A stretch of DNA of 64,000 nucleotides from Hirudinaria manillensis (Eukaryota > Annelida > Clitellata > Hirudinida > Hirudinidae), in the NCBI GenBank assembly GCA_034509925.1, contig CM067532.1, positions 5,482,142-5,546,141 of the forward strand, read 5' to 3'. Position 1 is the first letter of the stretch, and each line of letters begins with the position of its first letter. The translations under genes were made by a program, and so were the position numbers. Shown here in pieces: positions 25,294 to 38,097 of this stretch. The notes under the pieces were generated by a model. That model did not search any database. It was not told the DNA's origin and worked only from the letters and a program-made list of their open reading frames with translations.

Positions 25294-25964
25294 TACTTTT
25301 TTTATCGAATCAAGGTTAACTTATGGAGAGACTATCTCGGTTCTAATGCTCCTTTTCCGTTAACAGGGGGACTCCTGTTGGAATACGACCAGCCGGGAGT
25401 ATGATACCCTTTGCCATCTCACTGAGTAAGACGGCATCGAGGGACGCTCTCGTCTAAAGCGACCATGGAGGTGTTTATACTGACGCAGTCACATCACCTT
25501 GGTCATTAAACTATTTTTTTAAATTAATCGATTCTAATTTTAGTTTTAATAAGGATTTCAAACGAGATAACCATTGAAAACAGAAATAGGCTTATTATAC
25601 TGATGCAAGCGTAGACCCCTTATCTCGCATCATAAAGTTTCTAATAGTTTGTTACATCTTTAAGATGTAATAGGTGACAAATGTAATTAAAAATATTATA
25701 ACATATAATTGAACGACCTTGTTCTCTTAGGTCATAGCTTCACTTCCTCTAATGCATCAACAGAGCGCCCCCTGTCGAAATGATTTTCTTTCGAGCTTTT
25801 TTTCTAGCAACCATATTGCATTATGTGAGCTGTCGAACGTACAAACCAACTCCCTGCATCGATTGATTTGCCAATATTTTTTTAAAAACTCAATATTACA
25901 TTTAACAACCACAATCTATGTCCTTTTTCCTACTTAATATGACGGCGAGTAGCACAAAGTCCTC

Positions 25965-26199
25965 AGAGTCATACTTCTAGGGATCATCTCTTTAGTTGAC
26001 TTCGCCAGGACGTCAGTCAAAACTGATTCTGGTACCCAAACCGGGATGACGAGTCTCGGCGCCTTTCACTGAGCGCGAGGAAGGTTTGGCGTGGTTTGGT
26101 AGTCTTTGGAAACGAAGACGTCCACCGCTCCTCCCGTCGATGAACGCTCTCTCTCGTCTCAGACGAGTGGGGAGGTGAGAGTCGCTTTCCGACTGGTTC
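25965..26199 (+). ncRNA. U3: U3 small nucleolar RNA, copy 4 (altered box D)
   Basis: Same as copies 2 and 3 up to the last box, where TCTGA has become TCCGA (26188-26192). Box D is required for snoRNP assembly and stability, so this copy may be non-functional or poorly accumulated. The 3' flank is also diverged, with a longer T-run. Confidence 0.85.
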
Positions 26200-26732
26200 T
26201 ACTTTTTTTTTTATTAAGTCAAGGATAACTTATCGGAGAGACTACCTCGGCTCTAATGCTCCTCTTCCGTTAACAGGGGGACTCTTGTTGGAATACGACC
26301 AGCCGGGAGATTAATTTTAGTTTTAATAAGGATTTCAAACGAAATGACCATTGAAATCATGATATGAGTATTATACTATTGCAAGCGTAGACCCCTCGCA
26401 TTATAAAGTTTGTAACTCTTTAAGATGTAATAGGTGACAAATGTAATTAAAAATATTATAACATATAATTGAACGACCTTGTTCTCTTAGGTCATTGCTT
26501 TACTTCCTCTAATGCATCAACAGAGCGCCCCCTGTCGAAATGATTTTCTTTCGAGCTTTTTTTCTAGCAGCCATATTGCATTATGTGAGCTGTCGAACGT
26601 ACAAAACAATTTACCAACTCCCTGCATCGATTGATTTGCCAATATTTTTTTAAAAACTCAATATTACATTTAACAACCACAATCTATGTCCTTTTTCCTA
26701 CTTAATATGACGGCGAGTAGCACAAAGTCCTC

Positions 26733-26967
26733 AGAGTCATACTTCTAGGGATCATCTCTTTAGTTGACTTCGCCAGGACGTCAGTCAAAACTGATTCTGG
26801 TACCCAAACCGGGATGACGAGTCTCGGCGCCTTTCACTGAGCGCGAGGAAGGGTTGGCGTGGTTTGGTAGTCTTTGGAAACGAAGACGTCCACCGCTCCT
26901 CCCGTCGATGAACGCTCTCTCTCGTCTCAGACGAGTGGGGAGGTGAGAGTCGCTTTCCGACTGGTTC
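26733..26967 (+). ncRNA. U3: U3 small nucleolar RNA, copy 5 (altered box D, array edge)
   Basis: Last copy. Carries the same TCTGA to TCCGA change (26956-26960) as copy 4 and a GGTTTGG to GGGTTGG change internally. The similarity to the array ends a few bases past its 3' end. Probably a decaying terminal copy. Confidence 0.85.
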
Positions 26968-26985
26968 GCGTTTTTTTGTAAAATT

Positions 26986-28363
26986 AAAAATAATTTTTTT
27001 CGCTTCTTATGACTTGACGCAGCGCTGGCTGTCGATAATAAGTTTTAGGCCAACCAGGATGACGAACTTGTATATTATAATTTAAATCTGCTTAATGCTT
27101 AACGATTTTAGTAAGTTTTCGTTAGGGTACTAAATCTATAAAATGTTATATTAAACCATGGTTATAAACAAGAAAGCGATGTGTGCATTCCACACCGATA
27201 AATCAGCTACGTGTGGAAACGATCTTGGTAAACGTTATACTTTGGCTCCCAAATGAATATCCCCCCGTTGTAGCACTTTTGCATTCTCGAATGAGTTATC
27301 TCCGTAGTGAGTCTTTCGTAATAAAGTCTTAACTCCCCTCACAACTTAAATCTTTGTACCTTATATTTTTTACAGTCTTTTCTGCAATTTTTCTTAAGTT
27401 TCAAGATATGTCTTAAGACTAGGATTTCAGGAAAATTTGCAATATTCTAATTGGGGTCTCAGTAGTTACTTATATCTGGAGATAGAATCGTATTATTATC
27501 CTCCTAATCGCTCGTAATAAGCGGACGAAAATTATATTAGTATGATTTACTTACTTGTCAAAATCTCTTGCAAGATTCAAAAGTGATTCAATTTTTTTTT
27601 GGTTAAAACCCAAGGCCAAAGATAAAATTTGTCAAAATATCCCTAAGGGTTTAAATATGTCATGTATGATCGACATTTGGGCCACTTATATTTGACCCAA
27701 CATTTTTCATTAATATGTTTTTTTATCGACTTGGATCTCTTACCTAATCTGCAAATGTTTGCAACATCTTGGCCTTACGTCGTCCTCAGTTTTATTGAAG
27801 AAGTGACTAAAGAAGAGGCTACTTCTGGCTCTAGACATGATGTGAGTTGTAAGCTAAGGCGTAGAATACATAAGTATGGGAAATATAGATTTAGTTCACT
27901 TTAATTAATTTATACTGGTCATCTTAAATTAGTTGTCTTAATATTTACAGATGATATGATAAGATTATTCATTTTAAGCAAAATAGTAGAAGAAACGTGT
28001 TTTTATTTAGTCATAGATAATTTATTTTATTGCTAGTATTAAATTAAAATTTTCTCTGTACAATTTCTTTATTTTTATGCTCTCAAAACTTTGTATCTCT
28101 TACCGAGTTAATTTATTAATCGGGACTCAAGCGCCACTGTTTTGCCGGAATTTTCGATACGTGTTTTAAAGGAGGTTGTGATTAATCTGCCCAGCTAGTT
28201 TAGAAATTCGCATTTTTTAAGTTGGTTATATATTTTTTGCAAAATGGAAAATTGAACTATGTTTAGTTAAGTCACGGCGTGCCGCCGTTTGATCACTCGC
28301 TCGTGTGTTATAAAGCCTCGATCTAATTTTAAATGTTATCTATTGCTGTGATTTAGATCAAAA
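26986..28363. other. Interval between U3 array and CSE1L
   Basis: No gene recognised. AT-rich sequence; the 80-codon frame at 27662-27904 has no family resemblance. The last part is the 5' flank of CSE1L. Confidence 0.5.
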
Positions 28364-31300
28364 ATGGAAGTCAATGACAACAACGTACAACAGCTCGCAG
28401 TTCATCTTCAAGGAACATTGGCGACTGATCCAGCAGAAAGAAGAATGGGTTAGATATGCAAGGATAGTTTGATAGTCTCATACAATTTCAACAACAAGTT
28501 TATTTTATAGCTGAAAGATTCCTGGAATCAATCGAAACAAATCCAAATTACTCTGTACTTCTCCTTAATGTCATTGATAAATCTGAAATTCCACTGCATC
28601 TACGAATCAGTGCAAGCATTACCTTCAAAAACTTTATAAAAAGGAACTGGGCAATGGTTAGCCTTGTTTTTCTTTTCTATGGTATCAAACATATTTTAAT
28701 GAAATATATTTTTAAATGATTTAGACAGAAGAAGGCATAGATAAGATACCTGAAAATGATAGGACTGTCATCAGACATAACATTGTTGGCCTTATGCTCA
28801 GAAGTCCAGATAAAATCCAAAAACAGGTATCATGATAGTTGTCTGTATTGTTTTACCATGATGTTTGAAACTAATTTGTGATTTGTATCAGCTGAGTGAT
28901 GCCATCAGTTGCATTGGAAAGGAGGATTTTCCTCACAAATGGCCAAATTTGATGCATGAAATGATTGAAAAGTTCCAGACTAATGACTTTAATGTTATTG
29001 TTGGGATACTCCACACTGGACATTCTATTTTCAAAAGGTGAATGATTTTTATTTACATATGAATATTTTATTATAATAATAAGGTACTGTATTTAATGTA
29101 GGAGGTGTCATGTTATGTAACCTTATAAAACCAATTTAGTTACATTTACATAATTATTGTGCCATGAGAGTTTATGTGATCTGTCGTGGAACATCCTTTA
29201 TTCTCATGTGAGATTTGATCTGCTTGCTTTCAAACAGATATCGACATGAATTTAAATCCGAGAAACTGTGGAGAGAAATAAAATTTGTTCTTGACTCTTT
29301 CTGCACTCCCTTTACTGAACTTACAAGGGTGAGTCCAAGAAAGCAATAACTCATGTAGCATTAAAAGCAAATTTGTGCTTAATTTGATGGTTTAATATTG
29401 TAGAAAATGATTGAGTTTGCCCAAGCAAATGCAAACAATCCAGATAATCTGAAGATGGTTTACAGTTCTTTGGTTCTCATCTGTAAAATCTTCTATTCTC
29501 TCAACTTCCAAGTAAGTTATTGAGATCTTGCATGAAATTTAATGTAAACATTTGTATGATACATGCAAATATACAGTATAATATACAAATGTCATCCTTA
29601 ATTTACTTGTAGGATTTGCCTGAATTCTTTGAAGACAACATGACCACTTGGATGAACTATTTCCACATTTTGCTGGCTGCAGATCCAAAACTCATGGGCT
29701 CTGATGTAATAATCAGTTTTTGTTGATTGATTATATAATATTAGATTCTGTTTGTAACACTTAATTTGCTATTTGTTGCATGTTATCCAAATTCCAATTT
29801 AACCAAGACCCATAGCATTACAATGACATAGTAATAGTAACTAATTATCACGTTATAATAATAATAATTAACGACAAACACCTTCTGCGCAGGATCGGGA
29901 CGAGCCCGGAGTGGTGGAGCAGGTGAAGACTCAGGTTTGTGACAACCTGACAATGTACGCTCAGAAGTACGACGAAGAGTTCTCTTCTCATCTCCCTGCT
30001 TTTGTCACTGATGTGTGGCACTTGCTCATCAACACTGGAGTCCAGGCCAAATATGACTTGGTAAGTTATAGTCTGCTTAAATTAGTAAAGGAGATAGTTG
30101 TGTGCATTCTGTCAACAATTTTCTGTCATGCCATTGAAAGCTGAAAGTTATTGGGTTTCACAAGTTTTGCCTGAGTTTTATGTTTTAGGACGACTATTGT
30201 TGTGTAGTTAGATTTAAAATTGAGTATCAATTAAGATTTATGTGAATTCATTTGAATTTTATTCTAAAACTCTTGCCGCAGCTCGTCAGCAATGCCATTC
30301 AATTCCTCGCCTCCGTTGCCGAGAGGAACTCGTACAAGAACCTGTTCGAGGATCCGGGAACCCTTTCGAGCATCTGCGAGAAGGTCATCGTTCCAAACAT
30401 GGAGTTCAGAGGTCGGATGATGTTTTAAGTGTGATTTTAGTGTCAAGTTTTAAACGTTTTGAAACTAATCTTGAATATTCAAACAGATGCTGACGAAGAA
30501 GCATTTGAAGACAATGCAGAGGAGTACATCAGAAGGGATATTGAAGGATCAGGTCGGTCAAGATTTATTGAATGACTTTAATGATTTAATGATTTATTAA
30601 ATCAATTCATTAATTGCTATCTAAAGAGATATAATGTCAGAATATAAAACCATTTAATGTTGGTTGACCACCTTTTGTTGAATTGTTCAGATGTTGATAC
30701 GAGGAGGAGAGCAGCTTGTGACTTGGTCAGGGCTCTGTCGAAATCATTTGAAGAAACAGTCATCAAGAACTTCTCAGTTTACATTCAGAACATGCTACAA
30801 GTATGTTATTCATTTTGGCATTTGATTGATTAATTTAAATAATGTTGCTATTTAATATTATTTAATTATTTAATACCATTATTTAATACCTTTATGCATT
30901 TTAAAGCGTTAAATGGTTATGATAACTTATGTTCACCAATGCAGCTTTACCAAAGAGATCCGAAACAGAACTGGAAAAGCAAGGATGCTGCCATCTTCCT
31001 CGTAACTTCGTTGGCAGCAAAGGCTCAGACTCAGAAGGTGAGCGGATGACATGATAATGACGACAACGTGCGATAAAAATGCTAATCTATTGACATTCAT
31101 CGTTGTTCCATCAGCATGGAGTTACTCAGACGAGTCAACTGGTGAATGTGATTGATTTCTTTACCAATCACATCCTTTGCGAACTTCACACGCCCGATGG
31201 TGAGGAGATGTTATTTAATAATGTTTTGGATGAATTGATGTGTTCACGTTCTATGCGATCTTGTGCGTCTGCGGTTAAGGATTAAGTAGTCGGTATTGAT

Positions 31301-34300
31301 AAGGCTATAAATATGTTTGTTGACATGACATTGATTCTTTTTTCCAGTTAATGAAAATCCAGTCATAAAAGCAGATGCCATTAAATACATCATGGTCTTC
31401 AGAATGCAGGTATTTTGAAAGTTTAATGTTTTATTATTTACAAGTGGAAGTTAATTTTCTTTGCAATGAATTAACTCCAGCATTTAAGCTTAATGATAGG
31501 ATTCTAATGTTGATTAGTTCCATTTTAATGGGTCTTACCTTTCCTTATCAGTTACCAAAAGCATCATTGGTAATGTGTCTCCCAAGTCTGGTAAAACATC
31601 TGCAATCAAGTTCACATGTTGTACACTCCTATGCTGCCTGTTGCTTAGAGAGACTTCTTTCCATGAAGCCACAACAGTGAGATTTTTGCCAGATCTTTGA
31701 TAGAACAATTGTAAATTTAAGACTAGACATATTTCTAGACTTAATTCCAAGCATAAATAGTGGAATCATAAAAATATCGCTAAACTATTTTTATTTATTT
31801 ATTTATTTTCTCACATCAGAATTACGAAAGCCGATCTCGTTCCACTAAAGAATGAACTTTTGCAAAACTTGTTCCAAGTACTTCAAGTACAGGGTTCAGA
31901 AGAGAACGAGTACATCATGAAAGGTTTGTTGTGTGCTTATAAATATTAATAAAAATAAATAAAATAATAAAAAGTGCTTAAATACTATTAAGTAATAATA
32001 ATAAATATCATATTTACAACTGATTCATATTGAACATTGACTGTTTATTGTTTCAATTATATTCTCCCATTTCAGCCATTATGAAGTCTTTCCACATACT
32101 CGATGATGAAATATTCCAACTCCTGGAACCAATTGTTACACAACTTTTGCAGAAGTTGAGTGCTGTCTGCAAGGTTAGTCTTAAATGATTAATCTTTAAT
32201 CTTACTTTTTTCATGGTTTCCAAGCTTATAATAACCTCGGTGGTTCTGGTGACCTTCCACTAATTAAGAACTTGTGGATCTGTTCTTCCTAACAATATGA
32301 TGAGCACAACAAAAAAAATATTGCAGAATCCCAGCAAGCCCAATTTCAATCATTTCCTTTTCGAGAGCATCTGTCTCTGCATCTCCGTTTCGTGCAAAGT
32401 GAAAGCAGAATACATCACCCTATTCGAAAGACCTTTGTTTGCCATCTTTGAGGAAATCCTTCGTCAAGACGTTCAGGGTACGTCGAAGAATTTATCTCTC
32501 CTCGATTTATTAAAATATTCCCCTTGAAGAATTCATCTCTCCTCGATTTACAACTTAATGATTTAATATTTAATATTCCCCATGCAGAATTCCTCCCATA
32601 CATTTTCCAAGTCTTGAGCCTCATGTTGGAGAAACACGTGAGCAGCGTTCCCGATCCGTACATGCAACTCTTTTCCGTGCTGCTCACTCCTTCCATGTGG
32701 GAAAGGACGGGAAACATACCGGCACTCGTCAGGCTCCTTCAGGCCTACGTTTCCGTGGGTCATTTGAGGCCAGAGATATTCGACAAAGTGGTAAGCATGC
32801 GGCAAAAGGTGTTTCCAGGCTTAGGTTTCATTTTGCGGTTCTTTGTTTACAGCCTGGCATGCTCGGGGTGTTCCAGAAATTGCTGGCATCTCGTGCCAAT
32901 GATCATTATGGCCTTCAACTGCTCAACTCTCTTCTTGTTAACGTCCCCCAGTGAGTCTCTATTGATTTGATAATTTATTTTATTTAAAAGCTGATCGTAC
33001 CTATACAATAATCGGTCATTGTTTTTAGATGACAATGATCAAATTATAAAACTAAATTTATTAAATAGGACTGACTTTGATATTCATTGATCAATAAAAC
33101 AAAATCCTGATTAACACATTTTTTTTCTACCAAGGAATCTGATGGCACCTTACCTTCAACAAGTGTTTGTGCTTCTCTTCCAAAAGCTGACAACCTCCAA
33201 GACTACAAAATACACAAAAAGTGAGTGATCCATGTTTCTGAATTCCACATAAGTATAATCCATCCGCACTTGTAATTGATTGTAATTCATCCGCACCTGT
33301 AATTGATCGTAATTCATCCATACCTGTAATTGATCGTAATTCATCCACACCTGTAATTGATCGTAATTCATCCACACTTGTAATTATGCAGGCGTCATTG
33401 TTTTCTTCTCCCTCTACATCATCAAGTATTCTCTGGCATCATTCATTGAACTCATCGAAAAGATTCAACCAAGGTTTGTACTTTGCTCTTAAATTCATTA
33501 TAATATTTCTATTTATTTACACCACTTGGTTGTTCCGTTTTACAGGATGTTTGGAATGGTGGTGGAAAAGCTGTTCGTTTCCGACGGCAACAATGCCAAC
33601 CCCGGCGATAGGAAATTGTGTGCCGTTGCCATGACGAGGGTCCTCTGCGATCCTCTGTTCTTTAAGGATGATGCCTTGTCTCATTTCTGGTTAGAACATT
33701 TTCTAATTATTTCAGAATTATGATTTGAATTATGCAAATGTTAGCAAGTAACTGATAACTTCTAATTGATCTTGCAGGACTCCACTGCTCCAAGTCATAG
33801 TTAATTTGCTAGAGCAGACTTCTCAGGGAAACCTCACAAATGAAGAAAACCCTGAGCCCTTGGGACTGCAAACAGGCGAAGGTATATATTTATTTCAAAT
33901 GAATTCATTTTTTGAATTTAATCTGGCAATTAATGTTGAGCATCGATTGCTAATTCTTATTAGTTATCTGATATCTATGCTTTAACACTCTAAATTGCTT
34001 TAAAATAATTCAAATACTCTTTTGACAGAGTTTCAAACAGCCTACTCTCAGCTGTTGTACAGCAGTGGAACTGAACCAAACTATTGTTCCGATGTCCCCG
34101 ATGCCAAAATCAATCTGGCAAAATCCATTCAGATGCTCTGCCTCTCCTCTCAGGATGTAAGTTGATATTCGTTGATAATGATGCCAATGCATTGAATTGC
34201 TTGGCTTAAAAATGTTCAGATGCTAATGAGATTATATTTTTATTTAGGCTAAAATGAGACTTGCTGATCTTCAGCCTGAAATTAAGAAGTGTTTGCAGCA

Positions 34301-34334
34301 GTACATGGCCAGTGCTGGAGTTAATATTGCCTGA
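28364..34334 (+). CDS. CSE1L: Exportin-2 / CAS, importin-alpha re-exporter, 26 exons
   Basis: RanGTP-dependent nuclear export receptor that returns importin alpha to the cytoplasm; an all-HEAT-repeat importin-beta-family protein. Exons join to 964 residues (vertebrate about 971). Exon starts: 28364, 28511, 28725, 28892, 29238, 29404, 29613, 29893, 30282, 30487, 30691, 30945, 31115, 31348, 31552, 31820, 32076, 32327, 32588, 32853, 33135, 33392, 33546, 33778, 34029, 34248. Diagnostic stretches: [11 protein letters not shown] in the importin N-domain, [89 protein letters not shown] region as [11 protein letters not shown]. All introns are GT-AG. Intron 21 carries a minisatellite reaching its acceptor. 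Family identity is secure along the full length. Confidence 0.97.
33262..33390. repeat. Minisatellite, 27-bp unit, in CSE1L intron 21
   Basis: About four and a half copies of a 27-bp unit containing TGTAATTGATCGTAATTCAT. The last partial copy ends directly at the acceptor AG of CSE1L exon 22 (33392). Confidence 0.9.
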
Positions 34335-35590
34335 AAATTGAAAGCATTTGTTGAAGCATGTGTTGTAACTCTTTCGTGAGTGGTGCAAAAAAAAAGATGA
34401 TAACCTTTTGTACTGTTTCACATGATAAGGAAAATCTGAAGACTTGCTTCTTTTGTTCATAAATTTGAGATCTTTTTGGTTTTGATTATGATTTGAGGGT
34501 GACATTTCCATGATTTACTTAATCAAAAATGTATCACTTGCAGAAGACCCTTCTGTTGCAGGATGCTTACAATTATCATTATTTGCTACTGTTTGGTACA
34601 AATTGTTGGGAACACCTGCTTTGATAGTACTTGAGGTGTTTTGCTAGTTAATGCTGCGTATATATTCTATATGGAATATAATTTATGTTGGGATTGATAT
34701 CAAGATACTTGTTCTTTGAATAACATGTGCATTAAGGATGATTGGAAATTCTCAAATCGTATTGCTGTGCTAAGATTATTGACGTGAGAAATTTATCTTT
34801 TTAGTTTACTTTACCCAGTTCAATATGTCCGAAAGTTGCGAAATGGTAAGCATGGGACAATGTTGACATAGTTGGGTGGCTGCTAAAATTTACCAAATTT
34901 TTGCGGGTGATTGGTAGCGAATAATCGGGCAGGGTTAGCTGAGATCAATTTGGATTTGAAAGCGATGGGACTGGAATTCTGTAGACTAGAGACCTGCAAG
35001 ACCATTAGGCTTCACATTAATTGGCGGGACGGGCCGGCAATACTTTAAAGCGGGCTTTGATGGGTTTTTCTTATCAGATTTGCATATTTTACAGTTTGTA
35101 AGATTCCCACAATGGATGCAATGTTATCACACTGATGTAGTGTTGTGTGGTTAAGATCTTGTATGGGATGGATGCATAATTTGAGCGGGCCGGTTTTTAA
35201 AACGTTAAGTGGCGGGTCGGGCCAGGACCTTAAATGGTAGGTAGAAGGCCGGGCCGACTTTGATCTTGTCTTTGACATTCTGGGACAAAAAAAGCATTGA
35301 TAAAAAAATTCGGCCCTTTCTATTGTGGACGTGCGCAACAGTCACCAACTTTTGGTTAAGTATCCTTTCTTATCACATTAATATAGTAAGATAAACTACA
35401 ACAAACTAAATTGGGGTTATTTTAATTTTATTTGCTTTTTGTTGTTTCTAACAATGAAATTGAATTCAAAAACTTTTTATAATAAAAAATGTGTTCGAAG
35501 ATGATAGGAATTTCTTATTCTTTGTTTTCAACTTTCTTTGTAAACCACTGTTAGCGATATTATAAGTATTTTTATCTTGTGTGTGGAAAA
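34335..35590. other. CSE1L 3' flank with GC-rich inverted words
   Basis: Contains the CSE1L 3' UTR, then at about 35020-35270 GC-rich words (GGCGGGACGGGCCGGC, GCGGGCCGG, GGCGGGTCGGGCC, GGCCGGGCC) foreign to the AT-rich surroundings. Such clustered subterminal words resemble those of hAT-type DNA transposons, so a degenerate non-autonomous element is possible. No transposase frame was seen. Confidence 0.3.
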
Positions 35591-36228
35591 ATGAGTAGCC
35601 AGAGGGGTAATACGTCTAAAAAAGGACCTCAAAAATATCAAAACAAGACTGCTTTTAGAAATAATCTCCATGATGCTAGCGAAAAAACAAAGATGCTAAA
35701 TCAACTTGCAATTGAAGGATGTTGCCAACGATGCAAGGAGATATTGGAATGGAAGATTAAATTTAAAAAATATAAGATGCTATCACAACCTAAGAAATGG
35801 TAAGCTGATTATGATGATTAAGTAGATTTTATGAGACATCAACTTGACTGTTTCAGCCAACATAGAACTTAAATCTGATCTTATTTAACAACATACAAAA
35901 GTGTTGATTTTGATTGTCAGCGTCAAGTGCCTCCAGAAAAGAGTTACTAACTCATATTACATAATGTGCTCCACATGTTCAGTACAAAAGGCAGTTTGTG
36001 GAAAATGTGGTGAACCAATCAAAGAAGAAGACAAGCCAGAAAATGCCAAGTAACATGCCAAATTCATTCTTTGTCCAATGAACATAACAATAACATCTCT
36101 TGTTTCGTAGAACTAAAGTAAGTGCAGAGACAAAGGATGAAGAGTCTCTCAATCAGCCAGATGAAGATACTTCCTCTGTTCATTCAGACTACACCTCTGA
36201 TGATGATTACCTTTCAGATAGTGATTGA
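35591..36228 (+). CDS. C9orf85: C9orf85-like small Cys-rich protein, three exons
   Basis: Homologue of the conserved eukaryotic C9orf85 family (DUF2039-type), of unknown molecular function. Exons 35591-35799, 35921-36049, 36111-36228 give 151 residues. The start MSSQRGN and QKYQNKTAFRNN match the family N-terminus. The Cys pattern CCQRCKEILEWKIKFKKYK, then CVKCLQKRV, CSTCS, CGKCGE, suggests zinc-binding knuckles. The C-terminus is an acidic Ser/Asp tail (SDDDYLSDSD). The upstream in-frame GTG is not a credible start. A polyadenylation signal AATAAA lies at 36275-36280. It converges with SEM1 on the other strand, 343 bp apart. Confidence 0.92.
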
Positions 36229-36274
36229 CAGACCCCAGTTTTGACCCATAACCCTTTGCAATTTATTTTGAATT

Positions 36275-36280
36275 AATAAA
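36275..36280 (+). terminator. Polyadenylation signal AATAAA of the C9orf85-like gene
   Basis: Canonical hexamer 47 bases after the stop codon. Confidence 0.7.
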
Positions 36281-36571
36281 GGTTTAATCAAACCACCATT
36301 TTGATTATTTGTCCATCCTACCCCCACTCCTAAGGAGTCTATTTTAATGTGGCTATTAGTATAAATGGGTTGTTTTCATCATATTAAATAATGATTTTGG
36401 AATACATTGCGGCACATGCTATTGCACCACTTTCAACATCCTACATCCTGATGATTATTGCGAGCTCAAAACAATTGTGCAAATCAAAGTAAATGTAGTG
36501 AACAAGTTTAATGTGAAAAAAAATGCAACGTGACATCCAACTATCCAATATGCAAATCATCTATTTTCCCT

Positions 36572-36958
36572 TCACTGTTGCATGGGCTCGCTTCGTTTTT
36601 GGTTCTGTTTCTCCAGTTCAGCCCTAACGATTTATTACAAAACGTTAATTAATTGGACGGAACTGCTATCAAACAAATAGAAAAACCAACCTCAATTGCT
36701 GAGAAAAATCATCTTCAATATTGTCGTCGTCCCAGTTGTCTTCCCAAACATTTACGTCGCCTTGATCCTCATCAGCACCAGTCCAATCTAAATACATTCC
36801 ACTTGATAGTTAAAAATTCTAATATTGCGAGCAATACACGACAGGCATTGCTGAAAAATCCAAAATTAAACTTTCTAACCTTCGGCTGGAAATTCTTCAA
36901 ACTCATCATCTTCTTCAAGCAAACCCAAATCCGGCTTCTTAAACTGACTATCAACCAT
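36572..36958 (-). CDS. SEM1: SEM1/DSS1, proteasome lid and BRCA2-binding acidic protein
   Basis: Tiny intrinsically disordered acidic protein, subunit of the 26S proteasome lid and partner of BRCA2 and of the TREX-2 complex. Exons 36958-36880, 36787-36691, 36623-36572 give 75 residues. It shows the hallmark blocks [19 protein letters not shown] and [20 protein letters not shown] followed by a basic/amphipathic C-terminal helix ([10 protein letters not shown]). Length and exon phases fit the family. The C-terminus (SEPMQQ) is lineage-specific. Confidence 0.97.
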
Positions 36959-38097
36959 ATTTGCGGACAAATTAATTTTAGCCAACTCACGCACGACGGC
37001 TTCTAAGCGATTTGTTTACACTCTGTTCTTACAAAATTAAGCGCATTAAGTGTAATTTAAAGAATATAAATAGATTTTATTGAAAGTTCGTTCAATTATT
37101 TTATGTTGTAAAATTAAAACAAAATCAGAATTAATGGATTAATTTTTACAAATTAATAAATAGTTAGATAATAATTTTTTAATAAGGAAAAATTCTGCCA
37201 GTTTAATTTGTTTTAACAAGTTACACTATAAAAGTCAGCTTAAACTATGATGGATATACAATTCATATAGTAAAGCAAACACAGTTGATCATCTCGAGAC
37301 CAGTTCACCACTTATAATGCGCTTGAGTTTAAATTAAAATCTTTTTAACAACATTGTTAATTTTTCGTCATTTGCCGTCTTTAGTAAACTTGGAGCCTTC
37401 AAACATATTTTCTACCTCATTGATCGCGATTCTTCTAACCTTTCTGACTTTATTTCTGAATAGAAAAAGGTTTTTTTAAAGGAAGGATAACAACCCACAC
37501 AAACAATTATTTGTTTAGACGTTTGTTCAAACAATCACCCAACAGCCGATTTAATCGCAAACGCTTGGCTTACAGCCGTATTTTCGTCTCCTCATTTTCG
37601 TGCCGATTGATTAGCATTTCAGCCAATTATGTCGTGCATTCTCGATTGTGACAGACAGAAGAATTGATTAGTAGACTGTCAAAAAGAATATGTTAAAATT
37701 AGCTGGGAATACATGGCCAGGTCTGAGAAAAAGAAAATATTTTGTTTTTTTTGTAAGACAATGTTGTCGAAGAGGTTGTACAATTTCTGATGCGACAATT
37801 AGTGGCTTAGCCAAATTTTAAGTTGACCGAGGTTGTGGAAAAACATTTGGGAATGGAATGCAAACTTTATTTGTTATGGTAGCTTTTTTTGCTTTTCATA
37901 TAGGAAAATCACCACTCAAAGGGCAAATAGGCTGAGGTGGGAAGGTAGGAGCACTTTGCGTGGAACTGCATGGAGGCAAAATAAGCAATTGCTTACCAAA
38001 ATTAAATTAATAGATTAATTTTGATGATTCGGCTAAGCCGATAACAATCGTTTTTTTTAAATTAAAATTTTCCAGTAGCAATGGAATGAAATTGTGA
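36959..38097. other. Interval between SEM1 start and integrin 3' end
   Basis: AT-rich sequence holding the SEM1 promoter side and the integrin 3' UTR side. No gene recognised; the frame at 37833-38018 has no known domain. Confidence 0.5.

Larger units (their letters stand above)
23025..26985 (+). repeat. Tandem array of U3 snoRNA units (906-bp period, five copies)
   Basis: Five copies of a U3 gene with its flanks are repeated head to tail. U3 start positions are 23247, 24153, 25059, 25965 and 26733: the first three intervals are exactly 906 bp, and the last is 768 bp because part of the spacer (between GGGAG and the TTAATTTTAG word) is missing. Spacers of the middle units look almost identical, implying recent amplification or gene conversion. 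The 5' flank of copy 1 is clearly diverged and probably represents the old left edge. A 61-codon frame repeated in the spacer is not a gene. Confidence 0.93.

Noticed and set aside
23940..25937. A 61-codon ORF repeated three times at 906-bp spacing
   Set aside because: It lies in the spacer of the U3 array; its repetition follows from the DNA repeat and it has no recognisable protein features.
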